A stretch of DNA of 35,850 bases, taken from the NCBI GenBank assembly GCA_009782175.1, contig WRKR01000030.1, positions 1 through 35,850 on the forward strand, read 5' to 3'. The DNA comes from Cystobacterineae bacterium (GTDB lineage: Bacteria > Myxococcota > Myxococcia > Myxococcales > Myxococcaceae). Under the pieces are notes generated by a model. It did not search any database. It was not told the origin of the DNA and saw only the letters and a program-made list of their open reading frames with translations. Both the position numbers and the translations under genes were made by a program. Positions 16,961 through 26,219 of this stretch are shown piece by piece (position 1 is the stretch's first letter; each line of letters begins with the position of its first letter).

Positions 16961-19900
16961 TTCGCCTCCTTCTGCATCGGCCTGCCCGTTGTGGGCTCAA
17001 GGCCTTTGGCGCGCGCCATTTCTGCAATGCGTTTTTCGCTCAGCGGTGAGGCTTTGTCTTTTCCCCATTTTTCTATCCATGCAAGCTGGCCGTTCCACGC
17101 AGGGAGTTTGGCTGGGGGAAGCGGCACAATTTGCTCAATCTCATCAACGGTAACATTGAAATGAAAATACTCATTCAAAACTGCCAAAACTTTCGCCATT
17201 TCTTTATAGCGCGCAGCGCGCTCTTCGTCTTTGGGAAGCCTCAGCTTTTGGAGCGACCTCAGTTGGAATTCATGCGGTGAAGAAAAGTGCATTCTTTCTC
17301 TGAGGGAATGGTTTTCCTCGTCCTCTTCAGGAGCGGAGCTCATAAAGAGGTAATGCAGAAGGTTTGCCATCTGGGCATCTCCTGCCCTAACGGCAAGCTG
17401 GAGGTATTGGAGTTTCCCGGCATCCTTCTTCGGAGCCCTCTCCTCCTCCTCCGTTGCATATGCATATGCCCTCTCGTCCTCTTCACTTTCTCTGTTGCCA
17501 AGGAAAGCCATGTGCCTTGCTGCACCGGCATGCCCCTGAGCTGCCGCGCAACGCATCATCTCATGGCCCACCTCGTGTGGAAGGAGATGGCTCTCTCTGC
17601 CTTTCTCATTGCTCAACCGGTTGCCCACCCAATATTGCGCCTCGGGGTTGCCCAAGTCAGCCGCTCTCCGGAAATATTGCAGTGGAGGTTTGGAGTCCTC
17701 TTCTATGTTATGGCCCTCTTCCAGCAGTTTTCCCAGGAGATAATAGCCGCGCGGAATGCCGCGGTGGATGAGTTGCTTTGAAATTTCAACGGCCTCAGCA
17801 AGGGCAGCTGCACAAGCCCCTGCGTTTTCGGCAAGCAAATATACCACGGCCTCTGCGGCCTTCTCATGCCCCCACGCGGCGGCAATGCGATAGAGCCGAT
17901 CGACTTTTGCGGATATTTCGGGTTTTCGCTCTTCGGTTTTCAGGTTTTCTCTATGAAGCTCCTGTGCATGCCGAAAAAGCTTGTCCGCTTCTGTTTCGCC
18001 CTGTGGAATGCGGCTTTTTTCATGGGTGCAGACAAAAGGCAGTTGCCTTGCGAGGGAGCCGGGTATTTGAGACAGCTCATCCACCACTTTCCCGTCCGCA
18101 TCTTTTTTTAGGGGGTAGCCAGTTTGAGGGTGGAGGCCTTTGAGCAGTGCCATTTCTTCAATGCGTCTCATGGCGGGCAGCGGCGGGGGAATGTTGGATT
18201 CCCACTTTTGCATTCCCTTGAGTTTTTCATTCCACGCAGGCAGCTCAGCAGGAGGCAATGGCACAATGTTGTCTATGTCGTCCACTTTAATGTGGATATA
18301 GTCATTGGCATAGTTGTTGAGGTTGATGGTGCGAGAGATATAGGGATGGTGGATGTTCTCCTCTGAGGGAATAGAGTCAAAGAGGTTTTGAAGATGCTCA
18401 TAGCGCCTTGAGCGCTCCTCGTTGTTTTTTTCGTCTCTGTTTTGGAGCGGGCTTTTTTTCTTGCCACGTCTGCCGTGTTTTTCGTCTTCTCCTTCACCGT
18501 CTGCGGCCAAATACCATTCCTCATTAAAGTCGGCATCCCCCTCAGCGTTAACCTTGGCATATAGGAAGAATTTTTTCAAATATCTCGCAGCCCTTGTATT
18601 GCCTGCTTGGGCTGCCCTTTGGACATATGTGAGTGCTTCATCCTCTTTCTTTTCTTCTATGAGCTCCTGCGCCAAAAGGATCAACGCTTCGACATGCCCC
18701 TGGGCTGCCGCGCAGTGTATCATCTCTTTGCCTATTTTCGGTTGCTTCTGTTCGCTCAGCCGGTTTCCCAGGAAATATTGTGCCTCTGGGTTTCCCAAGT
18801 CGGCTGCTTGTCGGAAAAATTGAAGGGCCGCTTTGGAGTCCTTTTTAAGGCCATGGCCTTTGTCGAGCAAGACGCCCATCAGCCTATAGCCATGGGGAAT
18901 GCCTCGGCGGATTAAATCCTCGGCAAGCTCGACAGGCTTGCTCAAAAAGTCACTCGACACAGGCTTCAAAAACGCGCTTCTGTCCATGAGCAGATGGGCC
19001 AAATTGTTGGCCGCCTTGTCGTGCCCCCACGCGGCGGCAACTCGATAGAGTCGCTCCATTTCATGGAATTCACCCGAGGTTTTCTCTTCTTCATAGAAGC
19101 CTTTTTGGCTCATTTTTTCGCGAAGGCTTTTTTTATAGAGCCAGTTGGCACGCTGAAAAAGCTTCTCTGCGTCCGGGTGGTTGGGAGGAATTCGGTCCTC
19201 TTCAAAGGCGCAGGTGAAAGTGGGTTGTTCTTCCAGTTGGGGGGTTTTGGGAAGGCCGGTTTTGAAGTCGAGGTTTTTGGCGCGCGCCATTTCCTCAATG
19301 CGTTTTTCACTGGGGAGCGCGGGGGCTTTGGCTGGGCTCCACTTTTTCAGCCAGGCTTCTCTTTTGTGTTTTTTCACCCATGCAATGTGCCCATCCCATG
19401 CGGGGAGTATGGCCGGGGGGAGGGGGACAATGCTGTCCATTTCGTCCACAGTGGGAGAAGGGCGGTTCCAATAAGGACTGGAATGGTGCCCGGGGTGATG
19501 CTCCGGGAGAAAGTTGCTGATCCTTTCATAGCGGGCGGCGCGCTCTTCGTCCCTTTCTTGCCCCAAATAGTCCTCATCAGAAACATCCACCCCTGAGAAT
19601 GCTTTTTGCAGCCGCTTTGCCGCCTCCTGGCTCCCTGCTTTGGCGGCCTTCTGGAAATATTCGAGCAACTCGGCATGGCTCTTCTCTCCTTTCGAGCAGC
19701 AAGCCTCGAGGTATAACGCTCTGGCATTTCCTTGCTCTGCCGCGCATTGAAGCATTTCCCTGCTTATTCTGGAAATATAGTTGGAATTGAAAACCACGGG
19801 GTTCTGGCAGTCGGTCAACTGACTCCACAACGCATATTGTGCCTCCTTGTTGCCCAGCTCAGCCGCTTTGCGGAGGTATTGCAGTGAAACAGGGTTTTGT

Positions 19901-21531
19901 TTGCTGTCCTGGTTGCCCAGCAAATAGCCCTTCAAATAATAACCGCGGGGAACGCCTCGTTGGATGAGCGCATCCGCATGCTCGTGGGTAAACGCGTTGC
20001 TCTCTTCGCCTTCCAGGAGAACCATCAGCTTGTTGGCTGCCTCCTCATGTCCCCACGCGGCGGCAATGCGATAGAGCCGTTGGGCTTCGCTCATTCTTTT
20101 TTCAGAGTCCTTCTGCTCATCCTTTGGCTTTTCTTCTTCTTCCTCTTCGCTCTCCTCGTCGAGGCTTTTGTTTTTTTTCAGTTCGTCTTGCGCATAAAGC
20201 CAGTTGGCGTGTTGATAGAGCATTTCGGCTTCTGAAGGAGGTGGAGGCAAAGGAGGCATGTTTTCTTTCTCATGGGTACAAGAGAAAGGCAGTTGTTCTT
20301 CGAGGCTGGCGGGCATGGAGGACAAGTCAGGCAACTTGAAAATGCCAAAATGTTTTTCCAGTCCACTGGGGGCGGCAGAAGCAGCCACAGGTATTTTTGG
20401 GCTCCCTATGTTGTGTGTATAGGCTTTGCTGTGCGCGGTTTTGGGAGGCTGTGCATTCTGTGCAGCCATGGCCTCCATCCTCTGTATGGAGTGGCCGGTT
20501 TTAAAGTCAAGGCCCTGGGTGTGGGCCATTTCCTGAATGCGTTTTTCGCTTGGCAGCGGTGGGGCCTTGCCTTTCACATATTTCAGCCCTGCGAGTTGCC
20601 CGCCCCACCCGGGGAGTTTGGCCGGGGGGAGGGGGACAATGTTGTCAATGTCGTCGACGGTGAGGTTGGCATTGTCATATGAGGAGAGGGCCCCATAAAT
20701 TTTGCCATAGCGCCTTGCGCGCTTCTCGTCTTTGGCCAAGCCCATATAACTCCACTCGCCGGGCTTGGCCAAAAAGGCTTCTTGCAATGTTTCCGCCGCA
20801 TATTTGTTTCCTGCTTTGGCAGCCTTCTGAAAATATTTGAGTGCATGGGCATGCTTTTTTTCTTGGTGCAGCTTTAAGGCCACCTCATATGCCGCTTTGG
20901 CGTGCCCCTGATCTGCCGCGCACTGCTTCATTTTCTCCCCCATTTCATGGAGGAGGGGCGCTTTTTCCTTCTCCAAACCCGTCAACTGCTTCCCCATGAA
21001 ATATTGTGCTTGGGGGTTACCCAAATCAGCGGCCCTTCGGAAATATTGCAGCGCAGTTTTTCTGTCCCAAACAACGCCATGGCCCCCATCGAGGAGGCGG
21101 CCCATAAAATAATAACCCTGGGGAATGTTGCGGCGGATGAGCCATTCCACCAAGTCCACCACCAGGCTTTCGTTGTCTGGTGCTTCCACCAACCCCTCCA
21201 CCAACACCTCCGCAAGCATTTGGGCCGCCCTCTCATGCTCCCACGCAGCGGCCATGCGATAGAGACGCACAGCTTGGTTGAGGCGGCCCTTGTTATGGAG
21301 CCACTTGGCGTGTTGGAAAAGTTTTTCCGCGTCCGGGTGGGGCTTTGAGGGTCGGCTTTTTTCAAAAATGCAAGTGAAGGGCAATTGCTCTTGCAAGTTG
21401 TTTGGGCTTTTGGACACATCCGCCGGCACGTCTATTTTTCGAAGCTCCTGTGCGGATGCGTTGCCCAACACAAGCAACCAGCCAAGCAGCAACGCCGAAA
21501 TTCGGCCGGAAATATTTTTCAATATTTTCAT
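16957..21531 (-). CDS. Giant exported Sel1-repeat protein, four modules (Sel1-B)
   Basis: 1524 residues. The signal peptide ends NASA before QEL, indicating ordinary Sec export rather than lipidation, unlike its two neighbours. Four copies of the same module follow, enlarged to about 380-400 residues by charged or glutamate-rich insertions (for example the EESEEEEEEKP run in module 2). The IVPLPPA..LP motif lies in DNA near 17108, 18246, 19416 and 20626. Each module keeps the two invariant cysteines (PF.C and CAA.QG). The protein could be periplasmic or secreted and bind several partners or copies of one ligand. The gene sits 150 bases downstream of Sel1-C and overlaps Sel1-A by 4 bases. Confidence 0.85.
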   Translation of the reverse strand: MKILKNISGRISALLLGWLLVLGNASAQELRKIDVPADVSKSPNNLQEQLPFTCIFEKSRPSKPHPDAEKLFQHAKWLHNKGRLNQAVRLYRMAAAWEHERAAQMLAEVLVEGLVEAPDNESLVVDLVEWLIRRNIPQGYYFMGRLLDGGHGVVWDRKTALQYFRRAADLGNPQAQYFMGKQLTGLEKEKAPLLHEMGEKMKQCAADQGHAKAAYEVALKLHQEKKHAHALKYFQKAAKAGNKYAAETLQEAFLAKPGEWSYMGLAKDEKRARRYGKIYGALSSYDNANLTVDDIDNIVPLPPAKLPGWGGQLAGLKYVKGKAPPLPSEKRIQEMAHTQGLDFKTGHSIQRMEAMAAQNAQPPKTAHSKAYTHNIGSPKIPVAASAAPSGLEKHFGIFKLPDLSSMPASLEEQLPFSCTHEKENMPPLPPPPSEAEMLYQHANWLYAQDELKKNKSLDEESEEEEEEKPKDEQKDSEKRMSEAQRLYRIAAAWGHEEAANKLMVLLEGEESNAFTHEHADALIQRGVPRGYYLKGYLLGNQDSKQNPVSLQYLRKAAELGNKEAQYALWSQLTDCQNPVVFNSNYISRISREMLQCAAEQGNARALYLEACCSKGEKSHAELLEYFQKAAKAGSQEAAKRLQKAFSGVDVSDEDYLGQERDEERAARYERISNFLPEHHPGHHSSPYWNRPSPTVDEMDSIVPLPPAILPAWDGHIAWVKKHKREAWLKKWSPAKAPALPSEKRIEEMARAKNLDFKTGLPKTPQLEEQPTFTCAFEEDRIPPNHPDAEKLFQRANWLYKKSLREKMSQKGFYEEEKTSGEFHEMERLYRVAAAWGHDKAANNLAHLLMDRSAFLKPVSSDFLSKPVELAEDLIRRGIPHGYRLMGVLLDKGHGLKKDSKAALQFFRQAADLGNPEAQYFLGNRLSEQKQPKIGKEMIHCAAAQGHVEALILLAQELIEEKKEDEALTYVQRAAQAGNTRAARYLKKFFLYAKVNAEGDADFNEEWYLAADGEGEDEKHGRRGKKKSPLQNRDEKNNEERSRRYEHLQNLFDSIPSEENIHHPYISRTINLNNYANDYIHIKVDDIDNIVPLPPAELPAWNEKLKGMQKWESNIPPPLPAMRRIEEMALLKGLHPQTGYPLKKDADGKVVDELSQIPGSLARQLPFVCTHEKSRIPQGETEADKLFRHAQELHRENLKTEERKPEISAKVDRLYRIAAAWGHEKAAEAVVYLLAENAGACAAALAEAVEISKQLIHRGIPRGYYLLGKLLEEGHNIEEDSKPPLQYFRRAADLGNPEAQYWVGNRLSNEKGRESHLLPHEVGHEMMRCAAAQGHAGAARHMAFLGNRESEEDERAYAYATEEEERAPKKDAGKLQYLQLAVRAGDAQMANLLHYLFMSSAPEEDEENHSLRERMHFSSPHEFQLRSLQKLRLPKDEERAARYKEMAKVLAVLNEYFHFNVTVDEIEQIVPLPPAKLPAWNGQLAWIEKWGKDKASPLSEKRIAEMARAKGLEPTTGRPMQKEAK

Positions 21532-21606
21532 TCTACGTCATCTTCCTTTTTCAACAGCCGATGGGTTTTGAGGTGTGGAGGGCACAAAATTTCGGCCAGA
21601 AATTTT

Positions 21607-21657
21607 TTGCAACATTGGGTTTTTTGCAGCATTGGGTTTTTTGCAGCCTTGGGCGCC
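21607..21657. repeat. 17-bp tandem repeat between Sel1 genes
   Basis: Units TTGCAACATTGGGTTTT (21607-21623) and TTGCAGCATTGGGTTTT (21624-21640), then a third diverged copy, lie in the 150-bp gap between Sel1-C and Sel1-B. No hairpin with T-run was noted, so read-through between the two genes is plausible. Confidence 0.7.
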
Positions 21658-21681
21658 CGGCATTCTCATGCAACTTCACGC

Positions 21682-24600
21682 TCATTTCGTTTTTTTATGT
21701 ATAGGCAAACCCGTCTCGGGGTGAAGGCCCTTCTTGAGGGCCATTTCCTTTATGTGCTCTGCCTCAGGCAGCGGGGGAAGTGCATTCCCCTCCAACTTCT
21801 TCACCCATTCAATTTCACCATTCCACGGGGGAAGTTTGGCCGGGGGGAGGGGCACAATTTTGTCAATTTCCTCAATGGGGCCCCAGCTCTTCTCCTGGTA
21901 GAAGCTTGGGGAGAATGCTTTGAAAGCTTCATATATTTTTACATAGCGCTTTTCGCGCTCTTCATCCCTGGCCTGCCCCATATAGTCTTCATGAGAAGGG
22001 GCCACGCCGGAGAAGGCTTTTTGCAACTCATAGGCTGCCCACCTGTTTCCTGCTTTGAGGGCCATGTGGAAATATTGGAGTGCTTCGGCATATTTTTTTT
22101 CGTCCTTCAAAACCTTCGCCACCTCATATGCCTCTTCGAAATGGCCTTGCTTCGCCGCACAGTGTTGCATTGCTTTGCTCAGCTCACCGGACAATTCTCT
22201 TTTTAAAAAATATTGTGCTTCCACGTCGCCCAAGTCGGCAGCTTTTCGGAAATATTGCAAAGGCTCATAGAGTCCGTCCCCCCTGCCATAACCTTGTTTG
22301 AGCAGAGAGCCCATCAGGAAATAGCCCTGGGGAGCGCCGCGACGGATGAGCTCCTCGGCAATCTCAAAGGGTTTGCTGCTGTGGCGGCTATAAGCGGCTT
22401 GGCCGTGCACCATCATCTGCACAAGCTCATAGGCGGCCTTCTCATGGCCCCAGGCAGCGGCGATGCGATAGAGGCGCTCTATTTCCGCATGGCTCTCCCT
22501 ATGCTCCCTATGCCTCTGTTTTTCGCTTTGCTCCATAAGCCAAAAGGCATGCTCAAAGAGTTTGTCTGCTTCCGCGTTGTGCTGCAACATTCGGTCTTTC
22601 CCGGTGGTGCAGACAAATGGCCATTGCTCCTCCTGCGTGCGCGCTATGTTCGACAAGTCCTCGTGGGAACCGCGCACAATTTTCTTTTTCGGGCGACCAG
22701 TCCCGGGCTCAAGGCCTTTGGCGCGCGCCATTTCTGCAATGCGTTTCTGGCTTAAAAGCGGCGGTGGCTCGTCTTTTCTTTTTTTCCACTTTATTGCGCC
22801 ATTCCACGGAGGGAGTTTGGCCGGGGGGAGCGGCACAATTTTGTCAATTTCGCTGACAATGGCTTTGGCGCCTTCAAAGTCATATCCCTCTTTGGCATAG
22901 CTGTCTAAGGCGAGGGTTTTTTCAATTTTCTCATAGCGCTTTGCACGCTCCTTGTCTTCGGCCTGGCCATAATAGTCCCACTCATCCTTCGGTGGGGGGT
23001 TTGAGAAGGCTTTTTGCAAAGCCTGGGCTGCAAAGCGATCTCCCGCCTTCGCGGCCTTCTGGAGATATTTGAGCGCCTCGGCATATTTCTTCTTTTCCCT
23101 CAAATGCCGAGAGAGCATAGAGGCTGCTCTGGCTTCTCCCTGATCTGCCGCGCAGCGAAGCATCTGCATGCCCACCTCGTTGGACAAGCTGTTTGCCAAA
23201 AAATATTGTGCCTCCGGGTTTCCCCAATCGGCCGCCTTTCGAAAATAGCGAATGGCCGCTTCTGTGTCTTTTTTGACGCCATATCCTGTGTCGAGCAGGC
23301 GCCCCATCCAATAATAACCCAGGGGAATACCGCGGTGGATGAGGCTTTCGGCCAGGCCCAGGGGCAGGCTCCTCCCGTCCACCCCTTTGTTATGAGACAG
23401 CTTATCCATCATCATCACCACGAGGTTGTTGGCTGCCTTCTCGTGTCCCCATGCGGCGGCAATGCGATAGAGTTGCTCGGCACTCACAGCGTCTTCCGAG
23501 CGGTTTCGGTGGTGCTGCAGCCAATTCGCATGCCTAAAAAGTATATCCGCATCCGCATTGCGTTTTGGGAGGCGGGTTTTCTCATGTACACAGCTAAACG
23601 GCAGTTGTCCTTTGAGCGTGCCGGGCAACTCCTCTAGGGGAATGTTGGCAATGTTTTTCACCAAGGGCCAACCGTTTTCTGGATAGAGTTTTTTGGCTTG
23701 AGCCATTTTGGCCACCTGCTTTTCGCTGGGGAGTGCCGGAGCTTCTTTGCGCTTCAGCTTGCCATCCCACGCGGGAAGTTTGGCCGGGGGCAGCGGCACA
23801 ATCTGCTCAATGTCGTCGACGTTGGTTTCGTTATAATAAAGGAGTTCAGAAATGTGTTTATAGCGCATGGCGCGTTTTTCATTTCCGGCCAAGCCCAAAT
23901 AACTTGCAGAGCCAGGATAAGGGAAACGAAATCCGCTTTCGAGCGTGCTTGCTGCGCTCCTGGAGCCCCGTTTGACGGCAAGCTGATAATATTCGACGGC
24001 TTCACCATATTTCTTTTGAGCCTGCAAACGCTCCGCCACCTTATATGTCGCGTCAGCATGCCCTTGCTCTGCCGCGCAGCGAAGCATCTGCATACCCATG
24101 TCTTCAAAGAAGCTGTTTCCCAGGACATATTGCGCCTCCGGGTTGCCCAAGTGGGCAGCATCCCAGAAATGCCCTTGTGCAGTTATGGTGTTCTTCGGAA
24201 TGCCATGGCCTTTCTCAAGCAGGCGCCCCATCAAATAATGGCCGCTGGGTATACCGCGCCGCATAAGCTCCTCGGCAATTTCAACGGGCTTGGTGCGGGT
24301 ATAGGCTGTGTGGCCCTCCATCATCATCTCTACCAGGAAGACGGCGGCCTTGTCATGCCCCCAAGCGGCGGCAATGCGATAGAGTCGTTCAATTTCTAAA
24401 TAAGCCTTTTCGTCGCCCTTGTGTCGGTTTTGCTTGTGCAGCCCATGGGCATGCTCAAAGAGTTTGTCTGCCTCTGCATTGCGCTTTGGAATGCGCTCTT
24501 TCTCAAAGGTACAGGTGAAAGTCCGTTGCTCTTCTATGGGCTTGGGCGCCTCGTCACTTGGGGCATGGGACTGTGTTCCGCTGGGCAGCTTCTCCGTTGA

Positions 24601-25827
24601 GGCCTCTAGGCCCTTTGGCCAGCCGGTTTTGGGGTTAAGCCCCTTGGCAAGCGCCATTTCTTCAATGCGTTCTTCGCTGGGCAAGGGGGAGCTCCATGGG
24701 GTTGCTTTCCCATCCCATGCAGGGAGTGGGGCGGGAGGCAGGGGGAGGATGGTGTCAATTTCATCCGCTGTAGGGGGGGTATGCTCCTTGTTAAAGAAGA
24801 GCTCTGAGAGTTTGAGATAGCGTCTTGCACGCTCTTCATCCTCGGCCAAACCCCAAAAATCCTCGTCACCCAGAAAGTCCTCATCATCCGGCTCAGCAGC
24901 AACCCCTGAAAAAGCTCTGTATAGCTTATATGCCGCTGAAGCGGCATATGCTGCCCAGTCAAAATGCCCCGTTGTGTTCCCCCCCGTTTTAACAACCCTT
25001 TGCAAATGTTGTATTGCTTCTTCGTATTTCCTGTTGCGCCTTAGCCAGTCTGCCATGAGCGATGTCATCAAAGGGTGACCCTGCTCTGCCGCGCAGAGCA
25101 ACATTTGCTCGCTTAACTCAAGCGAGTTGAAGCGCCCATATAAGTTAAACCCCAAATCCGCCTGCGCCACCGGGTTGCCCAAGTCAGCCGCCCTGCGCAG
25201 GTATTGCCAATAGCCATGGGTGTCTCCCTCCTCGCTTATACCCTTGAGCCACAAAAGAGCCCTCAAATAATAACCGTGAGGAATGCCGCGGCTGATGAGC
25301 TCCTTGGCAACCTCCAGAGGCTTGGTGGTGCGATCGCCGGCCTCAGAGTCGTCAGAAATCAGCAGGAGAGCCAGGGAATGGGCCGCCCTGTCATGTCCCC
25401 ACGCGGCGGCAATTCTATAAAGTCGCTCAATGGTGGCTTTGTCTTCCTTGGACGGGTTTTTCTTGTGGAGCCAATGGGCATGCTTAAAGAGTTTGTCGGC
25501 ATCTGCCTCACCCGGAGAAATTTGCTCTCTCTCAAAAACACAGGTGAAAGGGGGCTGGTTTTCCAGCGTATCCGGAAGCTGGGAGAGGCTGGGCAACTCC
25601 TGGCTTGGGGCAGGGGTATTGTTGAGCCCAAGGGCCTCGTGTGTGGCAGGGGCGTTGTGTGTAGCAGGAGTATTGTGTGTAGCAGGAGTATTGTGTGTAG
25701 CAGGAGTATTGTGTGTAGCACAACTTGCAAGCCACAAGCTCAACCCCAACGCTCCCCACGCTCCACGCCGGCCAAAACCCTTTTGCAAGCCCAAGCCCAC
25801 CTTATTTTGGAACAACTTTGCGCTCAT
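21682..25827 (-). CDS. Sel1-repeat lipoprotein, four modules (Sel1-C)
   Basis: 1381 residues. The ATG has an AAGGGTG ribosome site. The N-terminus is long and basic before the hydrophobic core and lipobox LASC (Cys36). The mature protein starts with a hexapeptide repeat (THNTPA three times, then THNAPA), a flexible tether from the membrane. Four modules of about 320-330 residues follow, with the PLPPA.LP.W motif near 24735, 23783, 22821 and 21838 in DNA. Modules contain the Sel1 signature (GYYLMGRLL..GHG..KD...A.. FRKAADLGNPEAQYF) and the conserved cysteine pair. It is the first gene of the minus-strand cluster. Its role is unknown; scaffold or sensor functions are typical of Sel1 proteins. 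Confidence 0.85.
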   Translation of the reverse strand: MSAKLFQNKVGLGLQKGFGRRGAWGALGLSLWLASCATHNTPATHNTPATHNTPATHNAPATHEALGLNNTPAPSQELPSLSQLPDTLENQPPFTCVFEREQISPGEADADKLFKHAHWLHKKNPSKEDKATIERLYRIAAAWGHDRAAHSLALLLISDDSEAGDRTTKPLEVAKELISRGIPHGYYLRALLWLKGISEEGDTHGYWQYLRRAADLGNPVAQADLGFNLYGRFNSLELSEQMLLCAAEQGHPLMTSLMADWLRRNRKYEEAIQHLQRVVKTGGNTTGHFDWAAYAASAAYKLYRAFSGVAAEPDDEDFLGDEDFWGLAEDEERARRYLKLSELFFNKEHTPPTADEIDTILPLPPAPLPAWDGKATPWSSPLPSEERIEEMALAKGLNPKTGWPKGLEASTEKLPSGTQSHAPSDEAPKPIEEQRTFTCTFEKERIPKRNAEADKLFEHAHGLHKQNRHKGDEKAYLEIERLYRIAAAWGHDKAAVFLVEMMMEGHTAYTRTKPVEIAEELMRRGIPSGHYLMGRLLEKGHGIPKNTITAQGHFWDAAHLGNPEAQYVLGNSFFEDMGMQMLRCAAEQGHADATYKVAERLQAQKKYGEAVEYYQLAVKRGSRSAASTLESGFRFPYPGSASYLGLAGNEKRAMRYKHISELLYYNETNVDDIEQIVPLPPAKLPAWDGKLKRKEAPALPSEKQVAKMAQAKKLYPENGWPLVKNIANIPLEELPGTLKGQLPFSCVHEKTRLPKRNADADILFRHANWLQHHRNRSEDAVSAEQLYRIAAAWGHEKAANNLVVMMMDKLSHNKGVDGRSLPLGLAESLIHRGIPLGYYWMGRLLDTGYGVKKDTEAAIRYFRKAADWGNPEAQYFLANSLSNEVGMQMLRCAADQGEARAASMLSRHLREKKKYAEALKYLQKAAKAGDRFAAQALQKAFSNPPPKDEWDYYGQAEDKERAKRYEKIEKTLALDSYAKEGYDFEGAKAIVSEIDKIVPLPPAKLPPWNGAIKWKKRKDEPPPLLSQKRIAEMARAKGLEPGTGRPKKKIVRGSHEDLSNIARTQEEQWPFVCTTGKDRMLQHNAEADKLFEHAFWLMEQSEKQRHREHRESHAEIERLYRIAAAWGHEKAAYELVQMMVHGQAAYSRHSSKPFEIAEELIRRGAPQGYFLMGSLLKQGYGRGDGLYEPLQYFRKAADLGDVEAQYFLKRELSGELSKAMQHCAAKQGHFEEAYEVAKVLKDEKKYAEALQYFHMALKAGNRWAAYELQKAFSGVAPSHEDYMGQARDEEREKRYVKIYEAFKAFSPSFYQEKSWGPIEEIDKIVPLPPAKLPPWNGEIEWVKKLEGNALPPLPEAEHIKEMALKKGLHPETGLPIHKKTK
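25639..25720 (-). repeat. 18-bp coding tandem repeat (hexapeptide tether)
   Basis: Four full 18-bp units (25639-25656, 25657-25674, 25675-25692, 25693-25710) plus a partial fifth; the middle three are identical. In the Sel1-C gene they encode THNTPA-type hexapeptides just after the lipidated Cys. Unit loss or gain keeps the frame and would change tether length. Confidence 0.9.
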
Positions 25828-26219
25828 TTTGCACCCTTAGCAGCGAAGCCCACACAAGAAGACAGCAAGGAGAATAGGCAAACAAAGCCCCCAGCCAACA
25901 GCACAGAGGGGTGGTTTGCCAGAAACAACCACCTTGTCATACCTCATGCATATACTTTGGAAAGCCCAACCCGAAGCCTATAGATAGGTGTTGAATTTTA
26001 TTTAAAAATCTACCCCTTGGTCTACTTTTGTTAACAGCCTGGGCGTATAGTGTGGTATCCAGTGGACAAGCTGGGGTGGGCCCGGTTTAAGCTCAAAACG
26101 ACTAAACTCAAAACGACTAACCTCAAAACGACTAACCTCAAAACGGCTTTTGGGTTTAATTTTTTATAGCCGTTTAAATGCGGCGGACCGGTGCTGTTGT
26201 CCTGACGGAGAAGAAGTAT
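25828..26219. other. Divergent intergenic region, Sel1 cluster and beta-propeller gene
   Basis: About 390 bases that should contain both promoters. Bases 25985-26035 are AT-rich. A four-copy 15-bp repeat (listed separately) lies 70-130 bases before the propeller gene. No protein-like frame was found, and no confident -35/-10 pairs could be assigned. Confidence 0.5.
26092..26151 (+). repeat. 15-bp tandem repeat, four copies
   Basis: Units at 26092, 26107, 26122 and 26137 with consensus CTCAAAACGACTAAC; the last ends GGCTTTT. Being phased at 15 bp (about 1.5 helical turns) and upstream of a gene start, it could be a regulator-binding array, but it may also be a neutral slippage repeat. Confidence 0.8.
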
